The position numbers and the translations under genes were made by a program. From Novosphingobium sp. ZN18A2 (GTDB taxonomy: Bacteria; Pseudomonadota; Alphaproteobacteria; Sphingomonadales; Sphingomonadaceae), in contig NZ_CP136651.1 of assembly GCF_036784765.1 (NCBI RefSeq), positions 62,001 through 126,000 on the forward strand: DNA of 64,000 nt, read 5' to 3'. Numbering within the stretch: position 1 is the first letter of the stretch; each line of letters opens with the position of its first letter. Shown in pieces: positions 1 through 9,321 of the stretch. The notes beneath the pieces are model-generated. The model made no database searches. It was not told where the DNA came from and worked only from the letters and a program-made list of their open reading frames with translations.

Positions 1-37
1 AGCCGGTTTCGTCGTCGGGAGTAAGATCTTTCGTCAC
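1..37 (-). CDS. possible Hsp33 chaperonin start (partial)
   Basis: A GTG codon at 37-35 opens a reading frame that runs off the left edge, starting VTKDLTPDDETG. It lies 24 bp downstream of the argF stop. In sphingomonads argF is commonly followed by hslO (Hsp33, a redox-regulated chaperone), and the acidic start would fit. Only 12 codons are visible and the ribosome binding site is weak, so identity rests on gene order alone. Confidence 0.3.
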   Translation of the reverse strand, partial: MTKDLTPDDETG

Positions 38-61
38 GGCGTCACTCTGGCAGATTCGACC

Positions 62-984
<923 letters not shown>

Positions 985-988
<4 letters not shown>

Positions 989-2178
989 GTGGTCGCGTCC
1001 TCCGGCTGGTAGCTTGCGGCGCCGGCCGAAAGCTTGTCCATGAATTCGTCGATATGGCTGTCGTCGATCACCAGCGGCGGCAGGATGCGCACCGTCTGGT
1101 CGCCCGCGGCGACGGTCAGCAAGCCGTGATTGTCGCGCAGGTGCGCCACGAACGGCCGCGGTTCTGTCTTGAGCTTCACGCCCATCATCAGCCCGCGCCC
1201 CTTTACGTGATCGAACAGGTCCGGATAGTTTCCGATGAACTGTTCGAGCCGCCCGCGCAGCCGCTCACCCTTTTCGCGCACGCCGGCAAGGAATTCGTCG
1301 TTCGCGACCACGTCGAGAACCGCCTCGCCCGCCGCCATCGCCAGCGGGTTACCGCCATAGGTCGATCCGTGCGAGCCGAAGCCCATGCCGCGCGCGGCCT
1401 TTTCGGTGGCAAGGCACGCGCCCATCGGAAACCCGCCGCCGATGCCCTTGGCCGTTGCCAGGATATCGGGCTCAATCCCGTATTGTTCATAGGCATAGAG
1501 CGAACCGGTGCGCGCAACGCCGCACTGCACTTCGTCGAACGCCAGCATCAGGTCATGTTCGTCGCACAGCGCGCGCAGGCCCTGCAGGAACGCGTCGGTG
1601 GCCGCGCGGATGCCGCCTTCGCCCTGGATCGGCTCTACAAGGAAACCGGCGGTATGTTCGCCGATCGCCGACTTAGCGCCTTCAAGGTCGTTGAAATCGA
1701 CATACTTGAAGCCTGCCAGCATGGGCATGAAGCCCTTGTGCATCTTTTCCTGGTTCGAGGCGCTGATCGTCGCCATCGTGCGGCCGTGGAACGCGTTCCT
1801 GAAGGTAATCAGTTCATAGCGGTGCTCGTCTCCGGCGTGCTGGTGATAGGCGCGCGCGGTCTTGATCGCGCATTCCACCGCTTCGGCGCCGGAATTGGTG
1901 AAGAACACCGTATCGGCAAACGTCAGGTCCACCAGCCGCTGGGCCAGCTTTTCTCCCTGCGGACTGCCATAGAGGTTCGACACGTGCATAAGCGTGGCCG
2001 CCTGCTTCTGGATCGCGCCGATCAGGTGTTCGTTCGAATGGCCCAGCAGGTTCACCGCAATGCCGCTGGCGAAGTCGAGAAATCGCCGCCCGTCTTCGGA
2101 AATGAGGTGGCAATGTTCACCGCGCACCGGACGCACACCGCACCGGGGGTAGACGGGCATCAACGGAGTGATCGACAT
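985..2178 (-). CDS. argD: acetylornithine aminotransferase, class III PLP
   Basis: Converts N-acetylglutamate semialdehyde to N-acetylornithine with glutamate as amino donor; related enzymes also serve lysine biosynthesis. From the chosen start the protein has 397 residues, the usual size. The PLP lysine lies in the ATAKGIGGG motif near residue 250, preceded by FDEVQCGV. The frame stays open further upstream, but the ATG at 2178 ([10 protein letters not shown]) has a clear AGGA ribosome binding site about 7 bp before it and matches where family members begin. It is the first gene of an argD-argF pair with overlapping ends. Confidence 0.95.
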
Positions 2179-2250
2179 CGGACAGGTTCCTCTTGCAATC
2201 CGGAAAAGCGGGATGGGGCCAATCAGGCGACGGCCCTGAAACGCAAACGA

Positions 2251-2288
2251 CAAATGGCGGCACCCCACCAAGCGGGAGCCGCCATTTG
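2251..2288 (-). terminator. hairpin downstream of cold-shock gene
   Basis: A perfect 11-bp inverted repeat (CAAATGGCGGC at 2251-2261, GCCGCCATTTG at 2278-2288) with a 16-nt loop, about 60 bp after the stop of the cold-shock gene. On the minus strand it is followed by a moderately T-rich stretch (TCGTTTGCGTTT). This fits a terminator between the cold-shock gene and argD, but the U-tract is interrupted. Confidence 0.5.
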
Positions 2289-2347
2289 CGCGCGTTTATG
2301 ACGTTGCGCCGGCCCGGTCAAACAGGCCAGGCCGGCGATACCAGCGA

Positions 2348-3112
2348 TCAGTCCTGACGCGGCACCAGGTTGACCGCCGAGTGCTTGCCTCGTCGATCGA
2401 CCTCAAGGTCGAACTCCAGCCGGTCGCCTTCGTTGAGGCTGCTCAGGCCGGAACGCTCGACCGCGCTGATGTGCACGAATGCGTCGGGTTGCCCGTCGTC
2501 GCGGGTGATGAAGCCGAAGCCCTTCATGGTGTTGAAGAACTTGACCGTGCCGGTGGCCTTTTCGCCCGTAAGCTGGCGCTGCGGAGCCGCAGGCCGGCTT
2601 TCAACCGGGATCACATCGCCCACAACCTGCAGGTCGGCAGCGGAAATCTTGCCGCCGCGATCGACGAGGTTGAATTCAAGCTGCTGCCCTTCGGCAAGGC
2701 CTTCAAGGCCGGCCCGCTCAACCGCGCTGATGTGGACGAAAACGTCTTCGCCGCCGTCTTCACGCTGGATGAAGCCAAAGCCCTTCTGCGAGTTGAAGAA
2801 CTTTACGGTGCCCTTGCCGGTGCCGACAACCTGTGCCGGCATTCCGCGGCCACCGCCGCCGCCGCCGCCGCCGCCAAAGCCGCCGCGGCCACCACCGCCG
2901 CCGCCGAAGCCGCCACGGCCACCGCCGCCCCGGTCACCGCCGCCGAAACCGCCGCGATCGCGGTCGCCAAAACCGCCGCCGCCGCCGCCGAAGCCGCGAT
3001 CGTAACCGCCGCCACCGAAACCGCCGCCGCCGCCGTAGGGATCAAAGCCTTCTTCGCCGAATCCATCTCGCTTGTCGCGTCCGCGACCGCGCCGCCCTCT
3101 GTCAAAACCCAT
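2348..3112 (-). CDS. double cold-shock domain protein with Gly/RGG-rich N-terminus
   Basis: A 254-residue RNA-binding protein. Residues 1-16 are basic. Residues 17-90 are a low-complexity run of glycine with Arg, Asp, Phe and Tyr ([14 protein letters not shown] repeats). Two cold-shock domains follow: about 98-165, with RNP1 KGFGFI at 110-115 and RNP2 VFVHI at 124-128, and about 186-250, with KGFGFI and AFVHI. Tandem cold-shock domains are common in alphaproteobacteria. The long disordered N-terminal tail is less usual and recalls eukaryotic RGG-type RNA-binding proteins. The start at 3112 ([12 protein letters not shown]) was preferred to an upstream in-frame codon because the upstream residues are Cys-rich and untypical. 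It probably acts as an RNA chaperone or antiterminator. Confidence 0.88.
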   Translation of the reverse strand: MGFDRGRRGRGRDKRDGFGEEGFDPYGGGGGFGGGGYDRGFGGGGGGFGDRDRGGFGGGDRGGGGRGGFGGGGGGRGGFGGGGGGGGGRGMPAQVVGTGKGTVKFFNSQKGFGFIQREDGGEDVFVHISAVERAGLEGLAEGQQLEFNLVDRGGKISAADLQVVGDVIPVESRPAAPQRQLTGEKATGTVKFFNTMKGFGFITRDDGQPDAFVHISAVERSGLSSLNEGDRLEFDLEVDRRGKHSAVNLVPRQD

Positions 3113-3229
3113 ATTAACCGATAGACCTTCGCACCGCCCGAGAAAGCAAAAGCAGCCGCAAGCCCGGGCGGGAAGACCGGCGGCTCTACACAATCGGCTC
3201 CCCCCATCGTGTGACGGTCGGATGCGTCT

Positions 3230-3326
3230 TTGCGGGGGTCTTATAACGGATCGCGCGATAAAGTGCGAACGGAATCCTTCATACGCGGTTCAGGCGCGCT
3301 CCGGCGGTTTCGGCAAGACCTGCGAG
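3230..3326 (+). promoter_or_regulatory. candidate yybP-ykoY (manganese) riboswitch-like leader
   Basis: The leader of the TerC gene contains GCGGGGGTC at 3232-3240, CATACG at 3280-3285 and GCAAGACC at 3313-3320. The first can pair with GACCTGC near 3317-3323, enclosing the rest. This order recalls the conserved blocks of the yybP-ykoY family, which often precedes TerC-type genes. The match was made by eye and is incomplete: the classic GGGGAGUAG block is not exact. Confidence 0.25.
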
Positions 3327-3330
3327 ATGG

Positions 3331-3358
3331 CTTGCCCAACCCTGCGCCATTGGGCAAG
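3331..3358 (+). promoter_or_regulatory. hairpin just upstream of the TerC start
   Basis: A perfect 9-bp inverted repeat (CTTGCCCAA at 3331-3339, TTGGGCAAG at 3350-3358) with a 10-nt loop ends 9 bp before the TerC start codon. There is no T-run, so it could act on ribosome access rather than as a terminator. It may be the expression platform of the leader before it. Confidence 0.4.
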
Positions 3359-3367
3359 AACGCCGCC

Positions 3368-4180
3368 ATGGACATCATTGCCCTGCTTTCCGATCCAGCC
3401 GCCTGGATGGCGCTTGTCACGCTTGTTCTGCTCGAGATCGTGCTGGGCATAGACAACCTGGTGTTCATCGCCATCCTTTCGAACAAGTTGCCGCCGCAGC
3501 AGCAGAAAAAGGCGCGGCGTATAGGGCTTTCGCTGGCTTTGCTGATGCGACTGGGCCTGCTTACGCTGATCGGCTGGCTGGTTACGTTGCAGACGCCGCT
3601 GTTCGATCTGGGCATCGCGGGCGCGCCCGGCGCGCATGGCGAACCGACATTCGAAACGGCCTTTTCGGGGCGCGACCTGATCCTGATCGCGGGCGGTCTG
3701 TTCCTGTTGTGGAAGGCCACCAAGGAGATCCACCACAACATCGATCCCGAACCGTCGGGCGAATTGCTGGACCACAAGGGGCACGCCATCCTGGGATTCG
3801 GCGCCGCGATTGCGCAGATCATCGCGCTGGACCTTGTATTCTCCATCGATTCGATTCTCACCGCCGTGGGGATGACCGACCACGTGCCGATCATGATCGC
3901 GGCCGTGGTCATCACCGTCACGCTGATGATGTTCGCCGCCGATCCGCTGGCGAAATTCATCGAGCACAACCCGACGCTGGTGATGCTGGCGCTGGCCTTC
4001 CTGGTGATGATCGGCGTGGTTCTGCTGGCCGACGGGTTCGGCATGCACATCCCCAAGGGTTATATTTATACGGCGATGGCCTTTTCCGTCTTCGTCGAGA
4101 TCCTAAATATCATCGGTCGCCGACGCCGGGAGAAGCGACGCGAACGAACCGAAGGAGTCGCGAATGTTCAAGAAGCTTGA
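3368..4180 (+). CDS. TerC family integral membrane protein
   Basis: About 270 residues with seven or so hydrophobic segments. The first segment carries the family signature [15 protein letters not shown] and a later one the matching [14 protein letters not shown], both with membrane-embedded acidic residues. TerC, YgdQ and Alx proteins are implicated in metal (manganese) export or metalation of exported enzymes. The frame is open from 3230, but the ATG at 3368 ([10 protein letters not shown]) fits the family N-terminus. Its end overlaps the next gene by 17 bp. The C-terminus is strongly basic ([12 protein letters not shown]). The transported ion cannot be read from the sequence. Confidence 0.9.
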   Translation: MDIIALLSDPAAWMALVTLVLLEIVLGIDNLVFIAILSNKLPPQQQKKARRIGLSLALLMRLGLLTLIGWLVTLQTPLFDLGIAGAPGAHGEPTFETAFSGRDLILIAGGLFLLWKATKEIHHNIDPEPSGELLDHKGHAILGFGAAIAQIIALDLVFSIDSILTAVGMTDHVPIMIAAVVITVTLMMFAADPLAKFIEHNPTLVMLALAFLVMIGVVLLADGFGMHIPKGYIYTAMAFSVFVEILNIIGRRRREKRRERTEGVANVQEA

Positions 4181-4598
4181 CGATACAATCTCGGCCAGCG
4201 AGCAGATTACCGTCGATGACGTGAAGAAGGCCGCCGAACAGGGCTTCGGCATGATCGTCAACAACCGGCCCGAAGGGGAAAGCCCCGACCAGACGCCGGG
4301 CGACGCGATAGAGGCCGCCGCGAAGGAAGCGGGGCTTGCCTATGTCGCGATTCCCGTCGGGCGCACCGGCTTTTCCGCGCCGCAGGTTGCGATGATGCAG
4401 AAGGCCATGGCCGATGCCGGGGGCAAGCCGGTGCTCGCCTATTGCCGCACCGGCACGCGCTCCACCCTGCTGTGGTCGCTGGCAGAAGCGCAGGGCGGCC
4501 GCTCTCCCGACGAGATTTCGGCTGCCGCCGCGGCCGCCGGTTATGACGTATCGGTGATCCGCCCGCAGCTTGACATGCTGGCCGCGCAGGCCGGCTGA
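4164..4598 (+). CDS. TIGR01244-type sulfur transferase / DUF442 phosphatase-like protein
   Basis: A 144-residue cytosolic protein of the Blh/DUF442 family, with a dual-specificity phosphatase-like fold. The active-site loop is CRTGTRS (CX5R), preceded by KPVLAY. The N-terminal half has the typical [12 protein letters not shown] block. Relatives are stand-alone or fused to persulfide dioxygenase domains and are annotated as sulfurtransferases or phosphatases; the substrate is unknown here. A strong AAGGAG ribosome binding site precedes the ATG, which lies inside the 3' end of the TerC gene. Confidence 0.85.
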   Translation: MFKKLDDTISASEQITVDDVKKAAEQGFGMIVNNRPEGESPDQTPGDAIEAAAKEAGLAYVAIPVGRTGFSAPQVAMMQKAMADAGGKPVLAYCRTGTRSTLLWSLAEAQGGRSPDEISAAAAAAGYDVSVIRPQLDMLAAQAG

Positions 4599-4620
4599 CC
4601 GCACGCGGGAGAGGGGCAGG

Positions 4621-5043
4621 ATGACATTGGCCCTCCAGGCCGTCGCATCGCTGATCGCGATCCTTGTCGTCGCGTGGGCGGCGCGGCGCATGAAGCTGGG
4701 CGGAGACCCGCGCATCCGCGACGAGGATCACGCGCGCGAACTGGCGAATGAGGCGATCGACGGGTTCGAGCCGGTCGACCTGGCGCTGGACCGCGCGCGC
4801 GTGGGCGCGATGCTGCGCGACCGCCGGGGCCGTGTGATGGTGCTGCGCCGCCACGGTGCCCATTTCGCGGGCCGCCTGCTGACCGATCATTCGGGCGTCC
4901 GGCTGGACCGCAACACCCTTACCATCGCCACCGGCGAGCGGCGCTTCGGCACCGTCACGCTTGACCTTGGCCCCGCCGCGCAGGAGTGGGCGGCAAGCCT
5001 TCGGCACCTGGACGGGGCGACGCGGCCCGGAGCCGGGCAATGA
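4621..5043 (+). CDS. hypothetical single-span membrane protein
   Basis: A 140-residue protein that I do not recognise. Residues 1-20 form one hydrophobic helix (LALQAVASLIAILVVAW) followed by a basic RRMK stretch, which suggests an inner-membrane anchor with a cytosolic domain. That domain contains DHARELANEAIDGF and an Arg-rich RDRRGRVMVLRRHG segment. GAGGGGCAGG is a good ribosome binding site directly before the ATG at 4621. Its stop overlaps the next start in ATGA fashion, so it is probably coupled to the hydroxylase gene. Confidence 0.7.
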   Translation: MTLALQAVASLIAILVVAWAARRMKLGGDPRIRDEDHARELANEAIDGFEPVDLALDRARVGAMLRDRRGRVMVLRRHGAHFAGRLLTDHSGVRLDRNTLTIATGERRFGTVTLDLGPAAQEWAASLRHLDGATRPGAGQ

Positions 5044-5942
5044 CGCACGGCTTCGACCCCGTTCCCTTCGCGATCCCGCTGTTCATCGCGCTGATCGCGA
5101 TAGAGATGGCCTGGGCAAGGCGCCGCGCGCCCGAGAAATACGAACCGAAGGATACGCTGGTCTCGCTCGCCATGGGGCTGGGCAGCACGATTGCCGGCGC
5201 GGCGAGCGCGGGGCTCGTCTTCCTGGCGGCGATGTGGCTTTACCAGCACCGCGTGATGACCGTCGGCTGGGCGTGGTGGGCCTGGATCGCCTGCTTCGTG
5301 CTCGACGATTTCAATTACTACTGGGCGCATCGCACGGGGCACCGGGTGCGCTGGTTCTGGGCGAGCCACGTCAACCACCATTCCAGCCAGCACTACAACC
5401 TGTCCACCGCGCTGCGGCAGACGTGGACGGGCTTTATCGCGCTGTCCTTCATCTTCCGCATATGGCCCGCGCTGCTGGGGTTCCACCCGGCGATGATCGC
5501 GACGGTGGGCGGGATCAACCTGATCTACCAGTTCTGGATCCACACCGAGGCGGTGGACCGTTTCCCGCGCTGGTTCGAAGCGGCGATGAACACCCCTTCG
5601 CACCACCGCGTGCACCATGCGACCAATCCGCTCTACCTCGATCGCAACTATGCCGGCGTGTTCATCGTGTGGGACCGGCTGTTCCGCACCTTCGAACCAG
5701 AGCGAGCGGCGGGCGATCCGCAGGTCGGCCGCATCCGATACGGCATCGTGAAGCAACTGGGCAGTTTCAACCTGGTTTGGGTCGCCTTCCACGAATGGGC
5801 CGGCATCGCGAGCGACGTGCGGTCGGCCCCATGGCGGCACAAGCTGTCATACCTGTGGCGGGAACCGGGCTGGAGCCACGATGCCAGCCGCGACACCTCC
5901 GATGCGATCCGCCAGCGCTGGCGCGAACGCACGGAGCGGTAA
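5040..5942 (+). CDS. sterol desaturase / fatty acid hydroxylase family protein
   Basis: A 300-residue membrane di-iron oxygenase. The histidine boxes are HRTGH at 97-101, HVNHHSSQH at 110-118 and a later SHHRVHH. Hydrophobic segments flank them. Family members hydroxylate or desaturate lipids using oxygen and two iron atoms. The substrate here is not identifiable; hopanoid, carotenoid, sphingolipid or fatty acid are all possible. The ATG at 5040 overlaps the previous stop, and it is the last gene of the TerC operon. Confidence 0.88.
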   Translation: MTHGFDPVPFAIPLFIALIAIEMAWARRRAPEKYEPKDTLVSLAMGLGSTIAGAASAGLVFLAAMWLYQHRVMTVGWAWWAWIACFVLDDFNYYWAHRTGHRVRWFWASHVNHHSSQHYNLSTALRQTWTGFIALSFIFRIWPALLGFHPAMIATVGGINLIYQFWIHTEAVDRFPRWFEAAMNTPSHHRVHHATNPLYLDRNYAGVFIVWDRLFRTFEPERAAGDPQVGRIRYGIVKQLGSFNLVWVAFHEWAGIASDVRSAPWRHKLSYLWREPGWSHDASRDTSDAIRQRWRERTER

Positions 5943-6040
5943 ACGCGTACGATCTGACAATTCCGCCCAGCCTGACAATTCAGTTTGTCCAGAGCCGCCG
6001 CGCTTTTCCTGACAGGCGCCTTGGCTGAAAGGCGTTCCGA

Positions 6041-6193
6041 CTATCCGCGCTTGTGCAGCAGGAAGTCGATCCGCCGGGCATATCCGGCAGCGCGTTCCTT
6101 GTGCACCTTTGCCGTTTCCTCGTCCGGCGCCTGCCGGATCATGGCGTTCTCGAACTGGAGCTTTTCGCGATAGGTCTGCAGTTCTGCGGACAT
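6041..6193 (-). CDS. small conserved-type hypothetical protein (50 aa)
   Basis: A 50-residue, mostly helical, charged protein beginning MSAELQTYREKLQ and ending in RRIDFLLHKRG. An excellent ribosome binding site (AAGGAGAGG) sits 5 bp before the ATG at 6193, which fixes the start; the longer open frame upstream runs through the amtB terminator and is not coding. No function is recognised. It is convergent with the hydroxylase gene. Confidence 0.65.
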   Translation of the reverse strand: MSAELQTYREKLQFENAMIRQAPDEETAKVHKERAAGYARRIDFLLHKRG

Positions 6194-6296
6194 GTTTGCC
6201 TCTCCTTTTTCGTTTTGACCCGCGCACCATAGCACAAAATGGCGCGCCTTGCCCGGCAATCGCCACCGCGCCGGCGCAACCACGTGGAACGAAACG

Positions 6297-6330
6297 AAAA
6301 AGGGCCGGAGCGGGCTAGCGCTCCGGCCTT
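6297..6330 (-). terminator. rho-independent terminator of glnK-amtB
   Basis: A perfect 10-bp GC-rich stem (GGCCGGAGCG at 6303-6312, CGCTCCGGCC at 6319-6328) with a 6-nt loop. On the minus strand it is followed by CTTTTTCGTTTCG. It lies about 95 bp beyond the amtB stop, a classic intrinsic terminator. Confidence 0.85.
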
Positions 6331-6422
6331 CAGTCTGTTCGCAGGAGGAACATGGTCTGGCGGGGTTCCGGGGTTTCGAGAGGGAGAGGATTGAGCCCCC
6401 GGTTCCCCGCCAAGCTGGTTGA

Positions 6423-7757
6423 TCAGTTGTAGGCGCGCTCCCCGTGCTCGCCCAGGTCGAGGCCTTCGCGCTCGACTTCGGGGCTGACACGCAGGCCGGT
6501 CAGGGCCTTGGCAGCGTAGATCGCGATGGTCGTGCCGATCGCGGCCCAGACGATGGAGATCACCACGGCGGTGATCTGGATCATCACCTGGGCGCCCATT
6601 CCGGTGGAGCCGTCGCCCGGCCCGCCGAACATCGGCTGATAGACGATGCCGGTGCCGATCGCGCCGATGATGCCGCCGATCCCGTGGATGCCGAAAGCGT
6701 CCAGCGAGTCGTCGTAACCCAGCGCGGGCTTGACCTTCGAAACCATGAAGAAACAGACGATCGAGGCGACCGCGCCCAGCACGATGGCGCCGAACGGTCC
6801 GCTGTTGCCCGCCGCCGGGGTCACCGCGACAAGGCCGGCGATCAGGCCCGAGGCGAAGCCCAGCGCCGATCCCTTGTGGCCCATCACGCGCTCGGTCAGC
6901 ATCCAGAACAGCCCGGCCGACGCAGTGGCGACAAAGGTGTTGATCATCGCAAGGCCCGCGGTGCCGTCGGCTTCAAGCTCCGAACCGGCATTGAAGCCGA
7001 ACCAGCCCACCCACAGCAGACCGGCGCCGACCATCGTCAGCGTCAGGCTGTGCGGCGGCATCGGCTCGGACGGATAGCCCTGGCGCTTGCCCAGGATAAG
7101 GCAGGCCACCAGCGCCGAGACACCGGCATTGATGTGGACAACGGTGCCGCCCGCAAAGTCGAGCGCGCCCAGCTTGAACAGATAGCCGCCACCGGCCCAC
7201 ACCATGTGGGCGATCGGGAAATAGACGATCGTCAGCCAGATCGCGACGAACGCCATCGCGGCCGAAAACTTCATGCGTTCAACCGTCGCGCCGAAAACCA
7301 GCGCGGCGGTGATCGCGGCGAAGGTCATCTGGAAGCAGACGAACACATATTCGCTGATCACTTCCTTTGAGAACGTCGCGGCCGTGGTGGACGGCGTGAC
7401 GGACGAAAGGAAGAAGCTTCCGCTGGACAGGAAGTTACCGATGAAGCCGTCCGAAGTGACCGGGCCGAACGCCATCGAATAGCCCCACATCACCCAGATA
7501 AGCATGGCCAGCGCCGCTGCGGCGCCGACCTGGGTCATCGTGGAAAGCATGTTCTTCGACCGCGTCAGGCCGCCATAGAACAGCGCGAGGCCCGGCAGGA
7601 TCATCATCAGAACGAGGATGGTCGACGTCATCATCCAGGCGTTGTTGCCCGGATTGGGCACGGGCGCCGCGGCTGCGGCGTCCTGTGCGAAGGCGGCGGT
7701 CGAAGCGAGGAGCGAAAGGCCCATTGCGCCCGCGCCGCAAACGATTTTGCGGATCAT
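6423..7757 (-). CDS. amtB: ammonium transporter
   Basis: A 444-residue inner-membrane ammonium channel of the Amt/Rh family. Residues 1-24 are a signal peptide ending in STAAFAQ, followed by eleven hydrophobic segments. Family motifs are visible: FYGGLTRSKN, the pore histidine block DFAGGTVVHINAG, and DDSLDAFGIHGIGG. The ATG at 7757 has GAGGGA upstream, and a GTG-type extension was rejected because it precedes the signal peptide. It lies 29 bp after glnK, the standard arrangement in which PII gates the channel. Expression is probably nitrogen-controlled through the sigma-54 promoter upstream of glnK. Confidence 0.96.
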   Translation of the reverse strand: MIRKIVCGAGAMGLSLLASTAAFAQDAAAAAPVPNPGNNAWMMTSTILVLMMILPGLALFYGGLTRSKNMLSTMTQVGAAAALAMLIWVMWGYSMAFGPVTSDGFIGNFLSSGSFFLSSVTPSTTAATFSKEVISEYVFVCFQMTFAAITAALVFGATVERMKFSAAMAFVAIWLTIVYFPIAHMVWAGGGYLFKLGALDFAGGTVVHINAGVSALVACLILGKRQGYPSEPMPPHSLTLTMVGAGLLWVGWFGFNAGSELEADGTAGLAMINTFVATASAGLFWMLTERVMGHKGSALGFASGLIAGLVAVTPAAGNSGPFGAIVLGAVASIVCFFMVSKVKPALGYDDSLDAFGIHGIGGIIGAIGTGIVYQPMFGGPGDGSTGMGAQVMIQITAVVISIVWAAIGTTIAIYAAKALTGLRVSPEVEREGLDLGEHGERAYN

Positions 7758-7786
7758 AGTTGTGTCCCTCTTGTCCAAGGCCCCGC

Positions 7787-8125
7787 TCACAGCGCGGTGT
7801 CTCCGGTCTCCCCGGTGCGGATGCGCACCGCCGATGCGAGATCGAGCACGAAGATCTTGCCATCCCCGATGGCCTCGGTGCTCGCGGTCTGCTGGATGGT
7901 TTCGACGATCTGCGGCGCAAGGTCGTCCCCCGCGGCGATCTCTATCTTCACCTTGGGCAGCATGTTGGTCGAATATTCGGCGCCGCGATAGATCTCGGTC
8001 TGGCCCTTCTGGCGACCAAACCCCTTGACCTCGGACACCGTCATCCCGGCAACGCCCAGACCCGAGAGCGCTTCACGCACTTCGTCGAGCTTGAACGGCT
8101 TGATGATGGCGATGATGAATTTCAT
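7787..8125 (-). CDS. glnK: nitrogen regulatory protein P-II
   Basis: A 112-residue PII signal protein. The T-loop carries the uridylylation site Tyr51 in IYRGAEYSTN, and the C-terminal half contains the DGKIFVL and RIRTGETGD nucleotide-binding blocks. It senses 2-oxoglutarate and ATP/ADP and, by the family rule, blocks AmtB under nitrogen sufficiency. It is the first gene of the glnK-amtB operon. It could be named glnB by sequence alone; linkage to amtB favours glnK. Confidence 0.95.
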   Translation of the reverse strand: MKFIIAIIKPFKLDEVREALSGLGVAGMTVSEVKGFGRQKGQTEIYRGAEYSTNMLPKVKIEIAAGDDLAPQIVETIQQTASTEAIGDGKIFVLDLASAVRIRTGETGDTAL

Positions 8126-8180
8126 TCACGCCCCCTTTCGTGGTCTGTGGCGGCGAACGACCCGCCGGCCAGACCCCTTC

Positions 8181-8196
8181 AGCAAAAGGCGTGCCA
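8181..8196 (-). promoter_or_regulatory. sigma-54 (RpoN) promoter of glnK-amtB
   Basis: Read on the minus strand from 8196 to 8181 the sequence is TGGCACGCCTTTTGCT. This matches the RpoN -24/-12 consensus TGGCACG-N4-TTGCW at every defined position. The predicted start of transcription lies about 45 bp before the glnK ATG. It implies an NtrC-type activator and nitrogen-limitation control. Confidence 0.88.
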
Positions 8197-8294
8197 GATT
8201 CGAAAATTGCTGATTTATCCGTTTCGGCGGCATATTCGACCGCCACGCAATCCGCACTTTCGCTCGAATCTTGTGCAGCGCAAAAGCGTGTGCC

Positions 8295-8302
8295 TAAATT
8301 TT
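8295..8302. repeat. left 8-bp target site duplication
   Basis: TAAATTTT directly flanks the left end of the IS element and is repeated at 10748-10755. Eight base pairs is the usual duplication length for the IS1595 family. Confidence 0.85.
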
Positions 8303-8327
8303 GGGCATTGTATACTTGACAAAGCAG
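8303..8327 (+). repeat. left terminal inverted repeat (IRL)
   Basis: GGGCATTGTATACTTGACAA plus the next five bases AGCAG. It matches the inverted right end at 23 of 25 positions, differing only at positions 3 and 4. It contains TTGACA, which could act as a -35 element for the transposase. Confidence 0.9.
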
Positions 8328-8349
8328 ACCTTCTGACGCATTAAAAGGC

Positions 8350-9321
8350 ATGGACATTTTCAGCCCCCGCTTTCAGTCAGAAGACGCAGCCCGCGAGCAC
8401 CTTGAGGCGCTTCACTGGCCCGATGGTCCGTTCTGCCCCCATTGTGGTTCGACCAACGCCAAGCGGCTGCCACCCCAGAAGGGCCGCAAGACCAAGGCGC
8501 ACCCCGAAGGGATGATCCGCAAGGGCGTGGTCCAGTGCAACGACTGCCGTCAGCAATACACCGTGACGGTCGGCACCGTGTTCGAGTCCTCCAAGGTGCC
8601 CTTGAACAAGTGGCTTCTCGCCAATCACCTGCTTTGCGCCTCAAAGAAGGGCATCAGCGGGCATCAGATGGCGCGTATGCTCGGCGTCACCTACAAGACC
8701 GCCTGGTTCATGATGCATCGCATCCGCGAAGCCATGAAGGACGATGGCGGCGATCCTATGGGTGGCTACGGCGAAACCGTTGAAGCCGATGAAACCTATG
8801 TCGGCGGTAAAATCAGCAACCGCCATGCCAAGCAGCGCGGTCGCGGCGAAAAGAAGCTGTCACCCTTCCGTGACAAGATGCCCGTTGTCTCCCTTGTGGA
8901 GCGCGGCGGTCGCGTCCGTTCGTTCCATGTTGCCAACGTGACCGGCGAAACGTTGCGCCACATCCTTGTTACCAACGCGGATCGCGGTAGCTGGTTGATG
9001 ACCGACGAGCATCAGGGCTACAAGAACGTTGGCAAGGAATACGTGGGCCACGGCGTCGTCTCGCACTCACGCGGCGAGTATGTCCGCTCCACCTATTTCC
9101 ACACCAACACGATTGAAGGCTTTTTCTCCCTGCTCAAGCGCGGGATCATCGGCGTGTATCACCATGTGAGCGAAGCCCACCTGCATCGCTACACGACCGA
9201 ATTTGATTTCCGTTACAACACCCGCGACCTGAATGACTTTGAGCGTGCCGAGATTGCCCTGCGTGGCAGCAAGGGCAAGCGCCTTACCTATCGGCGGACT
9301 GGTGCAGTCGCAGCCCAATAA
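8350..9321 (+). CDS. IS1595-family transposase (ISXO2-like)
   Basis: A 323-residue transposase. The N-terminal zinc ribbon has CPHC at 29-32 and CNDC at 63-66, typical of the IS1595 zinc-finger domain. A helix-turn-helix-like region follows near 90-125. The DDE-type catalytic domain shows Asp147 (EADETYVGG), Asp219 (MTDEHQGY) and the Asn253/Glu256 block (HTNTIEGFF) with Lys263, as expected for this family. AAAAGG lies just before the ATG. The frame is intact, so it is probably active. It would cut and rejoin the inverted repeats found at 8303 and 10747. Confidence 0.95.
   Translation: MDIFSPRFQSEDAAREHLEALHWPDGPFCPHCGSTNAKRLPPQKGRKTKAHPEGMIRKGVVQCNDCRQQYTVTVGTVFESSKVPLNKWLLANHLLCASKKGISGHQMARMLGVTYKTAWFMMHRIREAMKDDGGDPMGGYGETVEADETYVGGKISNRHAKQRGRGEKKLSPFRDKMPVVSLVERGGRVRSFHVANVTGETLRHILVTNADRGSWLMTDEHQGYKNVGKEYVGHGVVSHSRGEYVRSTYFHTNTIEGFFSLLKRGIIGVYHHVSEAHLHRYTTEFDFRYNTRDLNDFERAEIALRGSKGKRLTYRRTGAVAAQ

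Noticed and set aside
2850..3050. Repetitive GCC/CCG triplets that look like a repeat array
   Set aside because: They encode the Gly-rich tail of the cold-shock protein on the minus strand. Units are irregular and not separated by unique spacers, so this is not a CRISPR array.
6194..6490. A longer version of the 50-aa protein at 6041-6193
   Set aside because: It would be encoded across the amtB terminator and into the amtB 3' end. The AAGGAGAGG site before the ATG at 6193 explains the short form.
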